Shown in pieces: positions 55,527 to 63,565 of a stretch of 64,000 bases of DNA. The translations under genes were made by a program, and so were the position numbers. A model generated the notes under the pieces. That model did no database searches. It was not told the origin of the DNA and saw only the letters and a list, made by a program, of their open reading frames with translations. The stretch is from Acidobacteriota bacterium. GTDB lineage: Bacteria > Acidobacteriota > Blastocatellia > Pyrinomonadales > Pyrinomonadaceae. The stretch spans positions 1,403,001 through 1,467,000 of the forward strand of contig QQUY01000001.1 in the NCBI GenBank assembly GCA_003385635.1, written 5' to 3'. Positions within the stretch are counted from its first letter, which is position 1, and each line of letters starts with the position of its first letter.

Positions 55527-57125
55527 TTAATCTGATTCTCGGTCATTATCTACATCCACAGGCGGCCTGCCTGTGAGCCGTGTCACGATGCCGTTGAATT
55601 TCTTCTCGAATGCGAAGTGATTCCTGTTTGTGTCCCCGGCGACGATCACTCTGTACGTCCCGTCCGGCTTGCGGTCGCCGATCATCGCCCAGACCCTTCT
55701 GTGCGAGAAGAAGAACACGAAGACCAGCGCCCCCATCAACCCGAATCCGCCCCAGTACCAGGCTATGAAAGCGCCGTTATAAGGGTCGTACTTGATCGAG
55801 AGCACGTGCGCGAGGGGCGACTTCTCAAAATCGGTCATCCGCCATTTGTATCCAAGCTTTGGGGCTCCGACGGGAATATCATCTGACACGTTTGCCGCGA
55901 AGGCAAAAACCCGTTCCGTCTCACCGCCTGGGGGAGTCACCTGAAGGATCGCCACCGGATTGTTGTAGTCGGCAGATCTCGTATCCGGCTGGCCCTGAGC
56001 ATTGAAAGTGAAATCGGGCATGAAAGCTTCGTGTGCCACAACAGTGCCATCATCAAGCTTCACGCTCTTGGTCCGTTCGAGATCGATAGTGAACGGAGAG
56101 CCGCCGTCCTGCGGCGTCATCTGTATCTCCATCGTACGGGCATTTCCGACCGGTATCGTCTGAGCCTGAAAAAAGCGGTATCCTCGGTATGAGAACGGGT
56201 TGTTCATGCTTACGTCCGCGACCGTCCTGCCGTAGTCCGGATCGTCGATCTGAATCCTAGTTCTCCAGTCGAGCGTGTTGAAGGTCTCTATCGGCCCGTT
56301 CGGGTCGATCAACTTCTGCTGTATTTCAAGACAGGTGATGGTAAAAGGAAGACCGACGGCGTATCTTTCACGCTGATCGAGGTTGATCTCGATAAGCTGG
56401 ATCTCGTTCGTGACCTCGCCCGGGATCATATTCACGTCGGCGTCAAATCCGGTCTGAAGCGCGACAAAATGGCCGAGAAACAGTGTCAGAAGGGAAACGT
56501 GGACGATGTATGCGCCCATCCGATTCCACTTTCCTTTCTGGCCGAAAACATAAGCAGGCCCCTCACTCCCTTCATCCTTGATCCCGAGCTGCATACGCGA
56601 GCGGGCATCAAGGTCTTCGCTAAGCGTGACTACAGGTTTGAATCCCTGATCCCGGAAGGCCCTTGAGACCCGTTCAGCAACGTCCTGTGGTGAGTCGCCA
56701 TCGAGTCCCGCCTCTTCGGATTTTATCTGTCTCTTGAGAAAGCCGGCCGTTCCGAAAAGTTTCGGGCTTGAAATGTAGCTCCAGGCGGTACCGATCCTGT
56801 CGATCGAGGCGAGGATGATGTTCAGTGAAAGGATCAACAGCAGGAAGTTGTAATACCAGCTGTGATAGATGTCGAAGAAACCGAGCGCTCCGAACACGGT
56901 CCTTTCGGCTGGCGTGTACGAAGCATAGTGCGCGTCAAATCCCTGAACGTTCTGCTGGATTATCACCATTCCCAGGATTGACAGGATCACAAGGATGACC
57001 AGCAGCACCACACCAAGCTTCACCGAGCTTAAAAACTCGACAAACGCCGTGAAAATATCCCACACAGCCCCGTGTGCTGATCTTTCCTGACGGGGCGATT
57101 TGACTGTTTCCTCTACTGACGACAT
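55527..57125 (-). CDS. resB: ResB-family cytochrome c biogenesis protein
   Basis: 532 residues. Early helices are LSSVKLGVVLLVILVILSIL and FYNFLLLILSLNIILASIDR, as in ResB/Ccs1. A large periplasmic domain (about 190-460) includes DWRTRIQIDDPDYGRTVADV and YRGYRFFQAQTIPVG, and a late helix FIAWYWGGFGLMGALVFVFF follows. It works with CcsA in system II cytochrome c maturation, keeping haem and apocytochrome reduced. It opens the pair resB-ccsA, diverging from ctaB. Confidence 0.92.
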   Translation of the reverse strand: MSSVEETVKSPRQERSAHGAVWDIFTAFVEFLSSVKLGVVLLVILVILSILGMVIIQQNVQGFDAHYASYTPAERTVFGALGFFDIYHSWYYNFLLLILSLNIILASIDRIGTAWSYISSPKLFGTAGFLKRQIKSEEAGLDGDSPQDVAERVSRAFRDQGFKPVVTLSEDLDARSRMQLGIKDEGSEGPAYVFGQKGKWNRMGAYIVHVSLLTLFLGHFVALQTGFDADVNMIPGEVTNEIQLIEINLDQRERYAVGLPFTITCLEIQQKLIDPNGPIETFNTLDWRTRIQIDDPDYGRTVADVSMNNPFSYRGYRFFQAQTIPVGNARTMEIQMTPQDGGSPFTIDLERTKSVKLDDGTVVAHEAFMPDFTFNAQGQPDTRSADYNNPVAILQVTPPGGETERVFAFAANVSDDIPVGAPKLGYKWRMTDFEKSPLAHVLSIKYDPYNGAFIAWYWGGFGLMGALVFVFFFSHRRVWAMIGDRKPDGTYRVIVAGDTNRNHFAFEKKFNGIVTRLTGRPPVDVDNDRESD

Positions 57126-57251
57126 CTTGAGTGCGAAGAGTTTGATTACTTGACGAAATATTATCGTAGCGACATTTATTTGTCATCCCGATAAAAATTA
57201 GAAGATCTGCTTTATCAGAGAAGAATTCCTTAGCGTTCAGGAACTTGGATA

Positions 57252-58205
57252 ATGGGATTCGAGGCGGTATTCTTATGCGTTAGACGACACCAGATTTTGC
57301 GGCTTATGGACACAGCTACGGCAGGCATCGGCAATTCCGGCGCGATCAGTGCAAAGGCGCGGATGAGTTCCTATTTTGAGCTCACGAAGCCGCGGATCGC
57401 GTTCATGCTGGTCCTTACTTCGGCCGCGGGGTTTTACCTGGGTACAAACGGGGCGTTCAACTGGCTGCTCTTCCTGAATGCAATGGCCGCGATCACGCTT
57501 CTCGCGTTCGGAGTCGCGACACTTAATCAGTACATCGAGAGGGCGATCGACGGACTTATGGACCGGACCGCGGGTCGCCCGCTACCGGCAAAAAAGATCT
57601 CGCCGGTTGAAGCGCTGGTGTTCGGATCGGTACTTTGTGTAGCTGCGGAGCTTTACCTCCTGTTTGCGGTCAATGCGCTTACAGCGATCCTCGGGCTTTC
57701 TGTGATCGTCGGTTACGTCTTCGTCTACACGCCTCTGAAGACAAGGACGACGCTTTCCACGGCGATCGGCGCGATCCCTGGCGCGATGCCGCCTCTTATG
57801 GGATGGACCGCGGCCGCTAATGAGATAACCCTCGGCGCGTGGATCCTTTTTGTTCTTCTGTACCTGTGGCAGTTTCCACATTTCCTTGCTATCGCTTGGC
57901 TTTACCGCGAGGAATACTCGAAGGCAGGAATCAAGATGCTGCCCGCGGTTGAGAGGTCGGGAAGGGTCACCGTCACGCAGATCGTCATCTTCACCTTGCT
58001 GATGCTGCCGATCAGCATAGGGCCTTTTTTCGTGGGTGTCTCCGGATGGATCTTTCTGGCGGGAGCGAGTCTTCTCGGAGTTTGGTTTTTGTGGGCTAGT
58101 CTGAAAATGGCGCGTCAGCCCGATAAGAAGAGCGCCAGGAGGCTTCTTCTGACGTCGGTGTTGTACCTTCCACTCATGTTTGCCCTAATGGTCTTCAATC
58201 ATTGA
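57252..58205 (+). CDS. ctaB: Protoheme IX farnesyltransferase (haem O synthase)
   Basis: 317 residues from the ATG at 57252; AGGAAC precedes it at a fair distance. A later ATG (57306) is possible because the first 18 residues are not conserved. It belongs to the UbiA prenyltransferase family with about nine helices. The substrate motifs are NQYIERAIDGLMDRTAGRPL (first Asp-rich site) and DxxxD-like YREEYSKAGIKMLPA. It adds a farnesyl group to haem B for the aa3/bo-type oxidase. It overlaps or adjoins coxC. Confidence 0.94.
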   Translation: MGFEAVFLCVRRHQILRLMDTATAGIGNSGAISAKARMSSYFELTKPRIAFMLVLTSAAGFYLGTNGAFNWLLFLNAMAAITLLAFGVATLNQYIERAIDGLMDRTAGRPLPAKKISPVEALVFGSVLCVAAELYLLFAVNALTAILGLSVIVGYVFVYTPLKTRTTLSTAIGAIPGAMPPLMGWTAAANEITLGAWILFVLLYLWQFPHFLAIAWLYREEYSKAGIKMLPAVERSGRVTVTQIVIFTLLMLPISIGPFFVGVSGWIFLAGASLLGVWFLWASLKMARQPDKKSARRLLLTSVLYLPLMFALMVFNH

Positions 58206-58210
58206 CCGGT

Positions 58211-58954
58211 ATGGAAATCGGAACTATTGAGACCGAAGAGTTAAAGGAAGACGAAAAGCGTAAGAAGAAAGGATCTTCCTTGCGCACCAGCGGCGGCAGC
58301 TCCAACGGAAATGGCGGCGGAGGTGACGATGGTCCCGACGACAACGGCGGCGGCCAACCCGAGCCACGCGGAAGAGATGCGATGCCGGAAGAGACGAACC
58401 CCGAAAAATCGAGGATTCTGACTTGGTTTCTCCTGATCGTGGTGCTAATGACCTTCGGAGGCCTGATCGGTGCCTATGTGGTCATCGCAACGAATGGCGC
58501 TCTTGAATGGCGGCCGTTCGAGTTGCCTGTGCAGGTTTGGGTCAGCACGGTCATTATTCTGCTTAGCAGCATCACCTATCACTTTGGCCACAAAGCGTTG
58601 GACCGGGACGATACGGAATCGGCCAAACGGTCCTTCTTGCTGACTACGGTTCTCGGCGCAGCATTCATTTCATCGCAGATACTTGCATGGATGGCCCTTG
58701 TCGAGCGTGGCCTATACATGCGGGGAAATCCGTACGCCGGTTTCTTCTACGTTCTCACGGCGGTTCACGCTGTCCACGTGCTCGGCGGGATCGTCGCGCT
58801 TGGTTACATCCTACTTAAGACCTGGAAGCACAAACGCGTCACCGACGAACAGCAGAAGAAAAACAAGGTTGAGGCAGGTGTGATCGGGTGGTATTGGCAC
58901 ACGATGGATGGTCTCTGGCTGGTATTGCTGTTTCTGCTGGGTTTCTGGAAGTAG
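58211..58954 (+). CDS. coxC: Cytochrome c oxidase subunit III (haem-copper oxidase)
   Basis: About 247 residues from the ATG at 58211; a TTG at 58202 would overlap ctaB. A charged, Gly-rich N-terminal leader of about 65 residues is unusual. Five helices follow, with ILLSSITYHFGHKALDRDD, FISSQILAWMALVERGLYM and VLTAVHAVHVLGGIVALGYI, typical of CoxC. The final VIGWYWHTMDGLWLVLLFLL carries the conserved WHxxDxxW motif. It is a non-catalytic subunit of the aerobic oxidase. Subunits I and II are not in the window. Confidence 0.92.
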   Translation: MEIGTIETEELKEDEKRKKKGSSLRTSGGSSNGNGGGGDDGPDDNGGGQPEPRGRDAMPEETNPEKSRILTWFLLIVVLMTFGGLIGAYVVIATNGALEWRPFELPVQVWVSTVIILLSSITYHFGHKALDRDDTESAKRSFLLTTVLGAAFISSQILAWMALVERGLYMRGNPYAGFFYVLTAVHAVHVLGGIVALGYILLKTWKHKRVTDEQQKKNKVEAGVIGWYWHTMDGLWLVLLFLLGFWK

Positions 58955-58960
58955 TAATTT

Positions 58961-59395
58961 ATGGACACCTGGTGGTTCTTTCCGCATCTGAACGCATTTC
59001 TCAATGGCCTTAGCGGAGTTTTCCTTGTCGCAGGGTTCTACTTTATAAAGTCGGGCGAAAGGGAAAAACACAAGGTCTGCATGATCACCGCCCTCACCGT
59101 TTCAGCAGTTTTTCTCACGAGTTACGTTACCAGCAAGGTTGTCATCGGGCTTGATTCGGTGAATTTCACAGCGGAGGGCCCGATTCGCTGGATATACTTT
59201 TTTGTACTCATTACGCACACCGTTCTTGCGGCTCTCATCACGCCATTCGTCTTGTTGACGTTCTGGCGCGCGGTCAAGGGCAGGTTTGAAATTCACAAGA
59301 AACTGGCGAGGATCGTGTTTCCGGTATGGCTTTATGTATCGGTAACGGGGGTAATCGTCTATCTTCTTCTATATCAGCTATTTCCGCCTGACTAA
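58961..59395 (+). CDS. DUF420 membrane protein of the oxidase cluster
   Basis: 144 residues, four helices. FPHLNAFLNGLSGVFLVAGF and HKVCMITALTVSAVFLTSYV match the DUF420 family, whose members are regularly found with cytochrome oxidase assembly genes; two conserved His lie in the helices (HLNA, THTVLAALITP). It starts six bases after coxC. The biochemical role is not settled. It is followed by the predicted c-di-AMP riboswitch, about 50 bases downstream. Confidence 0.9.
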   Translation: MDTWWFFPHLNAFLNGLSGVFLVAGFYFIKSGEREKHKVCMITALTVSAVFLTSYVTSKVVIGLDSVNFTAEGPIRWIYFFVLITHTVLAALITPFVLLTFWRAVKGRFEIHKKLARIVFPVWLYVSVTGVIVYLLLYQLFPPD

Positions 59396-59412
59396 AAAAA
59401 ATACGGTTGGGT

Positions 59413-59441
59413 TTGCCTAATGCTTCCGCGGCGTGTATATT
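59413..59441 (+). promoter_or_regulatory. Promoter-like sequence for the riboswitch RNA
   Basis: TTGCCT (59413-59418) and TATATT (59436-59441) are 17 bases apart. A transcript would start at about 59448, near the first pairing strand of the aptamer. Box matching by eye only. Confidence 0.45.
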
Positions 59442-59445
59442 TTTA

Positions 59446-59670
59446 GTGTTGAAAATGTAGCGCCTAAGGCTTTTTCCACTGGAATTTGCCGCGGGGGAAC
59501 CAATTTCCCGGTAACGAACGACCGGGATCGGGGCGAGGCTCTTCGTAGGAGCGGGGAAACTTCTTCATCCCTAGCCCGACAGCTAACCTCGCAGGCGTGG
59601 CGAAGAAGACACGAAAAGATTTGCCTCTTGAGCACGTTTTTCAACTCTTTGGTGCCTGATTTTTCAACAC
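59446..59670 (+). ncRNA. Cyclic di-AMP (ydaO/yuaA) riboswitch aptamer
   Basis: The conserved ydaO core is plain: CCGCGGGGGAACCAATTT (about 59489-59506), a following GGGGCGAGGC (about 59530-59540), and CCCGACAGCTAACCTCGCAG with GCG (about 59577-59600). GTGTTGAAAA (59446-59455) and TTTTCAACAC (59661-59670) are exact complements that could close the structure. The class senses c-di-AMP and normally precedes genes for cell-wall enzymes or osmolyte and potassium transport. Here no gene follows on this strand; the terminator at 59698 is next, then the convergent M1 peptidase. Confidence 0.85.
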
Positions 59671-59697
59671 CATTAGACGATCCAGTCTTCTCAAAGG

Positions 59698-59741
59698 AAA
59701 AAATTCCGAAGCATCGCGGATGTTTCGGAATTTTTTTTTCG
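59698..59741. terminator. Very strong terminator, shared by both strands
   Basis: AAAAATTCCGAAGCATC / GATGTTTCGGAATTTTT, about 17 paired positions with loop GCG, with T-runs on both sides. It lies 15 bases after the M1 aminopeptidase stop on the reverse strand and 28 bases after the closing stem of the riboswitch on the forward strand, so it could end both RNAs. Confidence 0.9.
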
Positions 59742-59755
59742 GATGGGTAGTCTTG

Positions 59756-61450
59756 TTATCTGATCGTTATTGCTGAATAGGAAACGTGCTTGATCGGGAT
59801 CTTGTTTGCCGGGTCTATCTCTACTTTCGAAGGCTGACCGGGGACATCCAGAATAAACTCCTGCGATCTTTTTTCCACCAGTACCGTCCTCGTAACGGCA
59901 CCATTCGACGTTTCGAACTTCACATCAAAAGGAAGTCGGAAAGCGGAGGGCACCTTGTTGGCAGAAGTCGACGCCTGGGTCTGTTCGATCCTCAACCTCG
60001 CTTTTCCGGTCCTCGAGTCCCAACCGTGTGCGACCTTGAGTCTCGGAAAGCCTCGTTTGTATACCCATTGATCGAAAAACCACTTTAGGTCCCGGCCCGA
60101 AGCCTCTTCCATTGCCTCGATAAGGTCCGGCGTTTCTACAGTTTGAAACTCATGCTTCTTGAGGTAGATGTTGACGCCTTTCCAGAAGGCCTCGTCGCCT
60201 AATTCCTCGCGCAGCATGTGTATCACGGAGCCGCCTTTTTGATAGGTGACCGTCGTGAACATTGAGTCGTCGTCAGATGCGTCCGCCAGCGTGTTGAAGA
60301 GAGCGTGGTCGATGTTGCCCTGACCGACTGCATAACCCATGTAGGCTGCGGCTTCATCTCTTATCTTGCCGTCATAATTCGCCCTTCCGTAGGCCTTTTC
60401 CCTGAATACGGCCTCCAGGAATGTCGCGAAACCTTCATTCAGCCAAAGTTCGGCCCAGTTCCGGCAGGTCACGAGGTTGCCGAACCAGGAGTGAGCAAGT
60501 TCGTGGGCAACGAGGTCCTCAACAAGTGGTCTTCCGAACTCGAGCCGCGCGAGCATGATCTGGGAATCCGCCATAGTGGTCGCCGTGATGTTCTCCATCC
60601 CGCCAAATGCGAAATCGGCAACCATCGTCTGGTCATACTTGTTGTACGGGTAATCAACCTTGGTAAGGTCCTCAAAAAGGGCAAACATGTCCTTGGTCTT
60701 TCCGTAGGCAGGCTCGACGATCTTTTCCTGACCCGGATAAACATAATAGCCGAGAGGAATATCCTTGTACTTGTCCTCGACCTTGTTGTATTCGCCGATA
60801 ACGAAGGAGGTAAGGTAAAGCGAGTGCGGGACGTTCATCTTGTAGTGAAAAACCGCACGCCCGTTTTCCAGTTCTTTCTTTCCCAGGAATTCGCCGTTCC
60901 CGATCGCGGTCTCCCCAGGCTCGGCAGTCAGGAACTGTTCCGTGGTCGCCTTGTCGTCGGGGAAGTCGAAAGACGGCAGCCAATGGTGAGTTTCTTCGGA
61001 TTCACCCTGCGTCCAGACCTGGGATGAGTGGATCCTGCGGTTGCCGTCCCTAAGCTCATCTACAAAATATATCCCTTTCTTAGGCTTTGCCGTGTATCGG
61101 ATCCGAAAGGCGATCTTTTCGCCCGGTTTGTACTCTCTGGGGAGAGTGATTCGGAGGGTCTTGGGCTGGATCACCTTGTAGGGTAGTTCGTCATTACTGC
61201 CCTCAAGCCCTACGAACTCGAAATTCAGGTCGCGGGCGTCTAGATCAACGGTCGATATTGCTGATTCCAAAGGAGTAAGCTCGACCGTGGAGTCTCCTTT
61301 CACGATCTTCGCCGGACGGTCAAAGTCGAGCCGCATTATGTAATGGAGTACGTCGTACGTACGTTCGCGGTTAAATGACTTGTTCTCGCTTGAAAGTGAT
61401 GCGGGAACGACAAAAACAAGAACTGCGATAGATAGTAAAAGCTTTCTCAT
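59756..61450 (-). CDS. Secreted M1-family aminopeptidase
   Basis: 564 residues with a signal peptide (MRKLLLSIAVLVFVVPASLS). The exopeptidase motif is AFGGMENITATTM (GAMEN variant) and the zinc site is VAHELAHSWFGNLV plus NEGFATFLE (HExxH, then E 18 residues on). It lacks the long C-terminal helical domain of PepN. It removes N-terminal residues of peptides in the periplasm. It diverges from the M28 peptidase gene and converges with the riboswitch transcript; they share a terminator. Confidence 0.93.
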   Translation of the reverse strand: MRKLLLSIAVLVFVVPASLSSENKSFNRERTYDVLHYIMRLDFDRPAKIVKGDSTVELTPLESAISTVDLDARDLNFEFVGLEGSNDELPYKVIQPKTLRITLPREYKPGEKIAFRIRYTAKPKKGIYFVDELRDGNRRIHSSQVWTQGESEETHHWLPSFDFPDDKATTEQFLTAEPGETAIGNGEFLGKKELENGRAVFHYKMNVPHSLYLTSFVIGEYNKVEDKYKDIPLGYYVYPGQEKIVEPAYGKTKDMFALFEDLTKVDYPYNKYDQTMVADFAFGGMENITATTMADSQIMLARLEFGRPLVEDLVAHELAHSWFGNLVTCRNWAELWLNEGFATFLEAVFREKAYGRANYDGKIRDEAAAYMGYAVGQGNIDHALFNTLADASDDDSMFTTVTYQKGGSVIHMLREELGDEAFWKGVNIYLKKHEFQTVETPDLIEAMEEASGRDLKWFFDQWVYKRGFPRLKVAHGWDSRTGKARLRIEQTQASTSANKVPSAFRLPFDVKFETSNGAVTRTVLVEKRSQEFILDVPGQPSKVEIDPANKIPIKHVSYSAITIR

Positions 61451-61598
61451 AGTGAATTCCGGGATATTTGACCAACCAAAATTATCTCATCCGGCAGACC
61501 GAAAATCGAGGAAAGGGACGGCGGTAGAGCGGTTTAGCCGGATGAATATCGTAAGGTATGATGTACCGATCCCCAATATGGAGCGATTTGAATTCAAT

Positions 61599-63023
61599 AT
61601 GCACAAGACTGTTCTAGTTTTAGCTGCCATCCTGGCAGTCTCTTGCGTCACCGCCTCAGCACAGATGACGTTGTCGGTCCAGTTCTATTCCGATCAGACG
61701 ATCTCTGAGCTCGAGAAGCTTCGTGACGCAGCACTAGCCGACGAATATTCCTACCGTCAGACATCATATCTGACCAACAACATCGGACCACGGCTTTCCG
61801 GATCTCCACAGGCCGCGCGAGCTGTCCAGTACGTCGCGGAAGAAATGAGGAAGCTCGGTCTCGAGGTGAACCTGCAGGAATTGAAGGTGCCCCACTGGGT
61901 TCGAGGAAAAGAAACCGGCGAGCTTGTTCGGTTCGAGGGAATGGCTCCCGGGACCATACAGAAAATCGTTCTGACCGCGCTCGGCGGAAGCGTTTCAACC
62001 GGCGACAACGGGATCACCGCTGAGGTGGTCGTTGTAGAGGATTTTTCGGATCTCGGCAGCAGATCGCGTTCAGACATAGAAGGGAAGATCGTCCTGTTCA
62101 ATGTTAAATACGATCAGAAGCTTGCCGCTGCGGGACAGGGAGGTGCTGCGTACGGGCAGATCACAAGGTACCGGGGCGGTGCTGCGATCGAAGCAGCAAA
62201 ACTGGGGGCTGTTGCGGTACTTGTCAGATCTGCCGGAGGTTCGCAGAATCGCCTCGCTCATACTGGCGGTATGCGTTATGAAGACGGCGTTACAAAAATC
62301 CCCGCTGCATCCGTACCTTATGAGGATGCGGAACTTATAGCGGACCTGGCAAACAAAGGCGAATTGAGAATGAAGCTTGTGCTTACTCCCCAGACCCTTC
62401 CCGATGCCACAAGTTATAACGTGATCGCCGATCTGAAGGGCAGTGAGAAACCTGAGGAGATAATCGTCGTTTCCGGACATCTCGATTCCTGGGATCTCGG
62501 GACCGGAGCTCTTGACGATGCCGTCGGAGTCGCGATGGCCATGCAGGTGCCGTACCTGATAAAAAAACTCGATCTAGACAACAAGCGCACGATCAGGGTC
62601 GTCGCCTTCATGAATGAAGAGAACGGATTCGTGGGCGCGGACACGTACGCGAGCAATGCCGACATAGCAAACCACTTTGCGGCCCTCGAAAGCGACCTTG
62701 GAGCTGAGCACCCGATCGGATTCCTCTTCGCTGGCAATACCGAAGCCCTTCCCATGCTGCGGCCGCTCTCCAGCATACTTTCCAAACAGGGAGCGTCGCT
62801 GATCGACGTGCGCCCATCGGTAAGTTCAGACATAAGCCGCCTGACGGAAAAAGGAGTGCCTTCGCTCGCCCCCTGGTACGACGCGAGGACCTATTTCAAC
62901 TATCATCACACGGAAGCGGACACTCTCGACAAGGTTAATCCAAAGTGGCTTCGCGAGAACTCCTCGGTCATGGCCGTTCTGGCGTACGGGCTATCCAACC
63001 TGGAAAGACCGCTACCGAGATGA
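61599..63023 (+). CDS. Secreted M28-family peptidase with PA domain
   Basis: About 474 residues from the ATG at 61599 (signal MHKTVLVLAAILAVSCVTAS); an ATG at 61578 is possible. A PA-type insert (about 150-270; GKIVLFNVKYDQ and GAVAVLVRSAGG) is followed by the M28 catalytic domain with zinc ligands in VVSGHLDSWDLG, GALDDAVGVAMA, MNEENGFVG, LESDLGAEH and YHHTEADTLD. It belongs to the glutamate carboxypeptidase/aminopeptidase-like secreted group. It diverges from the M1 gene (about 150 bases between starts). Confidence 0.92.
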   Translation: MHKTVLVLAAILAVSCVTASAQMTLSVQFYSDQTISELEKLRDAALADEYSYRQTSYLTNNIGPRLSGSPQAARAVQYVAEEMRKLGLEVNLQELKVPHWVRGKETGELVRFEGMAPGTIQKIVLTALGGSVSTGDNGITAEVVVVEDFSDLGSRSRSDIEGKIVLFNVKYDQKLAAAGQGGAAYGQITRYRGGAAIEAAKLGAVAVLVRSAGGSQNRLAHTGGMRYEDGVTKIPAASVPYEDAELIADLANKGELRMKLVLTPQTLPDATSYNVIADLKGSEKPEEIIVVSGHLDSWDLGTGALDDAVGVAMAMQVPYLIKKLDLDNKRTIRVVAFMNEENGFVGADTYASNADIANHFAALESDLGAEHPIGFLFAGNTEALPMLRPLSSILSKQGASLIDVRPSVSSDISRLTEKGVPSLAPWYDARTYFNYHHTEADTLDKVNPKWLRENSSVMAVLAYGLSNLERPLPR

Positions 63024-63079
63024 CAGTATTGATCCAAGGCCTTATAATTCGGTGTTCGGGAGCCGATCAAAAAGCTTTT

Positions 63080-63247
63080 ATGGACAGACCACCACCATAT
63101 TTTCCTCAGGGATCTCTGAATCCTAAGGATGAGAACAGGTACCGGAAGTTCAAGATCGTCGTCGGCACCGCCGCCGCGATCGGTGTGCTTGTGCTACTTG
63201 GAGCGATCGTCGGCCTCTATTACCTGATCGCCTGGCTCGCTGGCTAA
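63080..63247 (+). CDS. Small single-helix membrane protein
   Basis: 55 residues: a Pro-rich start (MDRPPPYFPQGSLNPKDE), a basic stretch and one C-terminal helix (VLVLLGAIVGLYYLIAWLAG). It begins 56 bases after the M28 gene. The longer frame upstream overlaps M28. No family is recognised; the gene is plausible from its fitting helix and orientation only. Confidence 0.45.
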   Translation: MDRPPPYFPQGSLNPKDENRYRKFKIVVGTAAAIGVLVLLGAIVGLYYLIAWLAG

Positions 63248-63565
63248 GAATGAAAAAGGCTGCCTAATAGGGGACTCTTTCGAGGTTCGATGTCTCCGTT
63301 GATGGGTGTCGTATCGGGCAAGAGCAAATATCAACTGCCCGTCGCTTCAGCGGGGGAGTATCAAGCTAAGTACCACCGAACAGGGCTTCGGCCCCGAAAA
63401 AAGCCGGCTAAAGCCGGCGAGGGGTCTTGGATTCTGTTTCAGTCCCCCAGCTAAAGCTGGGGGCAACTAATTTTCTTGGAAGCCTCAAGATCCGGGTGCG
63501 AACAATGAGAAAGGCTGCCTTTTTGCGAGGCAGCCTTTGTTGCATTTAAACGACTTGAAAGGTTG
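63248..63565. other. Gap with hairpins and a terminator
   Basis: About 320 bases with no gene. GCCGGCTAAAGCCGGC (about 63405-63420) and CCCCCAGCTAAAGCTGGGGG (about 63445-63464) are two similar palindromes with a TAAA loop. A terminator-like hairpin AAAGGCTGCC / GGCAGCCTTT (63509-63541) with T-rich flanks is placed for the reverse-strand peptidase. Confidence 0.7.
63509..63541. terminator. Terminator hairpin between convergent genes
   Basis: AAAGGCTGCC / GGCAGCCTTT stem with loop TTTTTGCGA; T-rich sequence is present on both sides. It lies about 25 bases after the S41 peptidase stop on the reverse strand. Confidence 0.75.

Noticed and set aside
59433..59750. 105-codon frame across the riboswitch
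   Set aside because: It covers conserved RNA structure and the terminator; no protein pattern or ribosome site.
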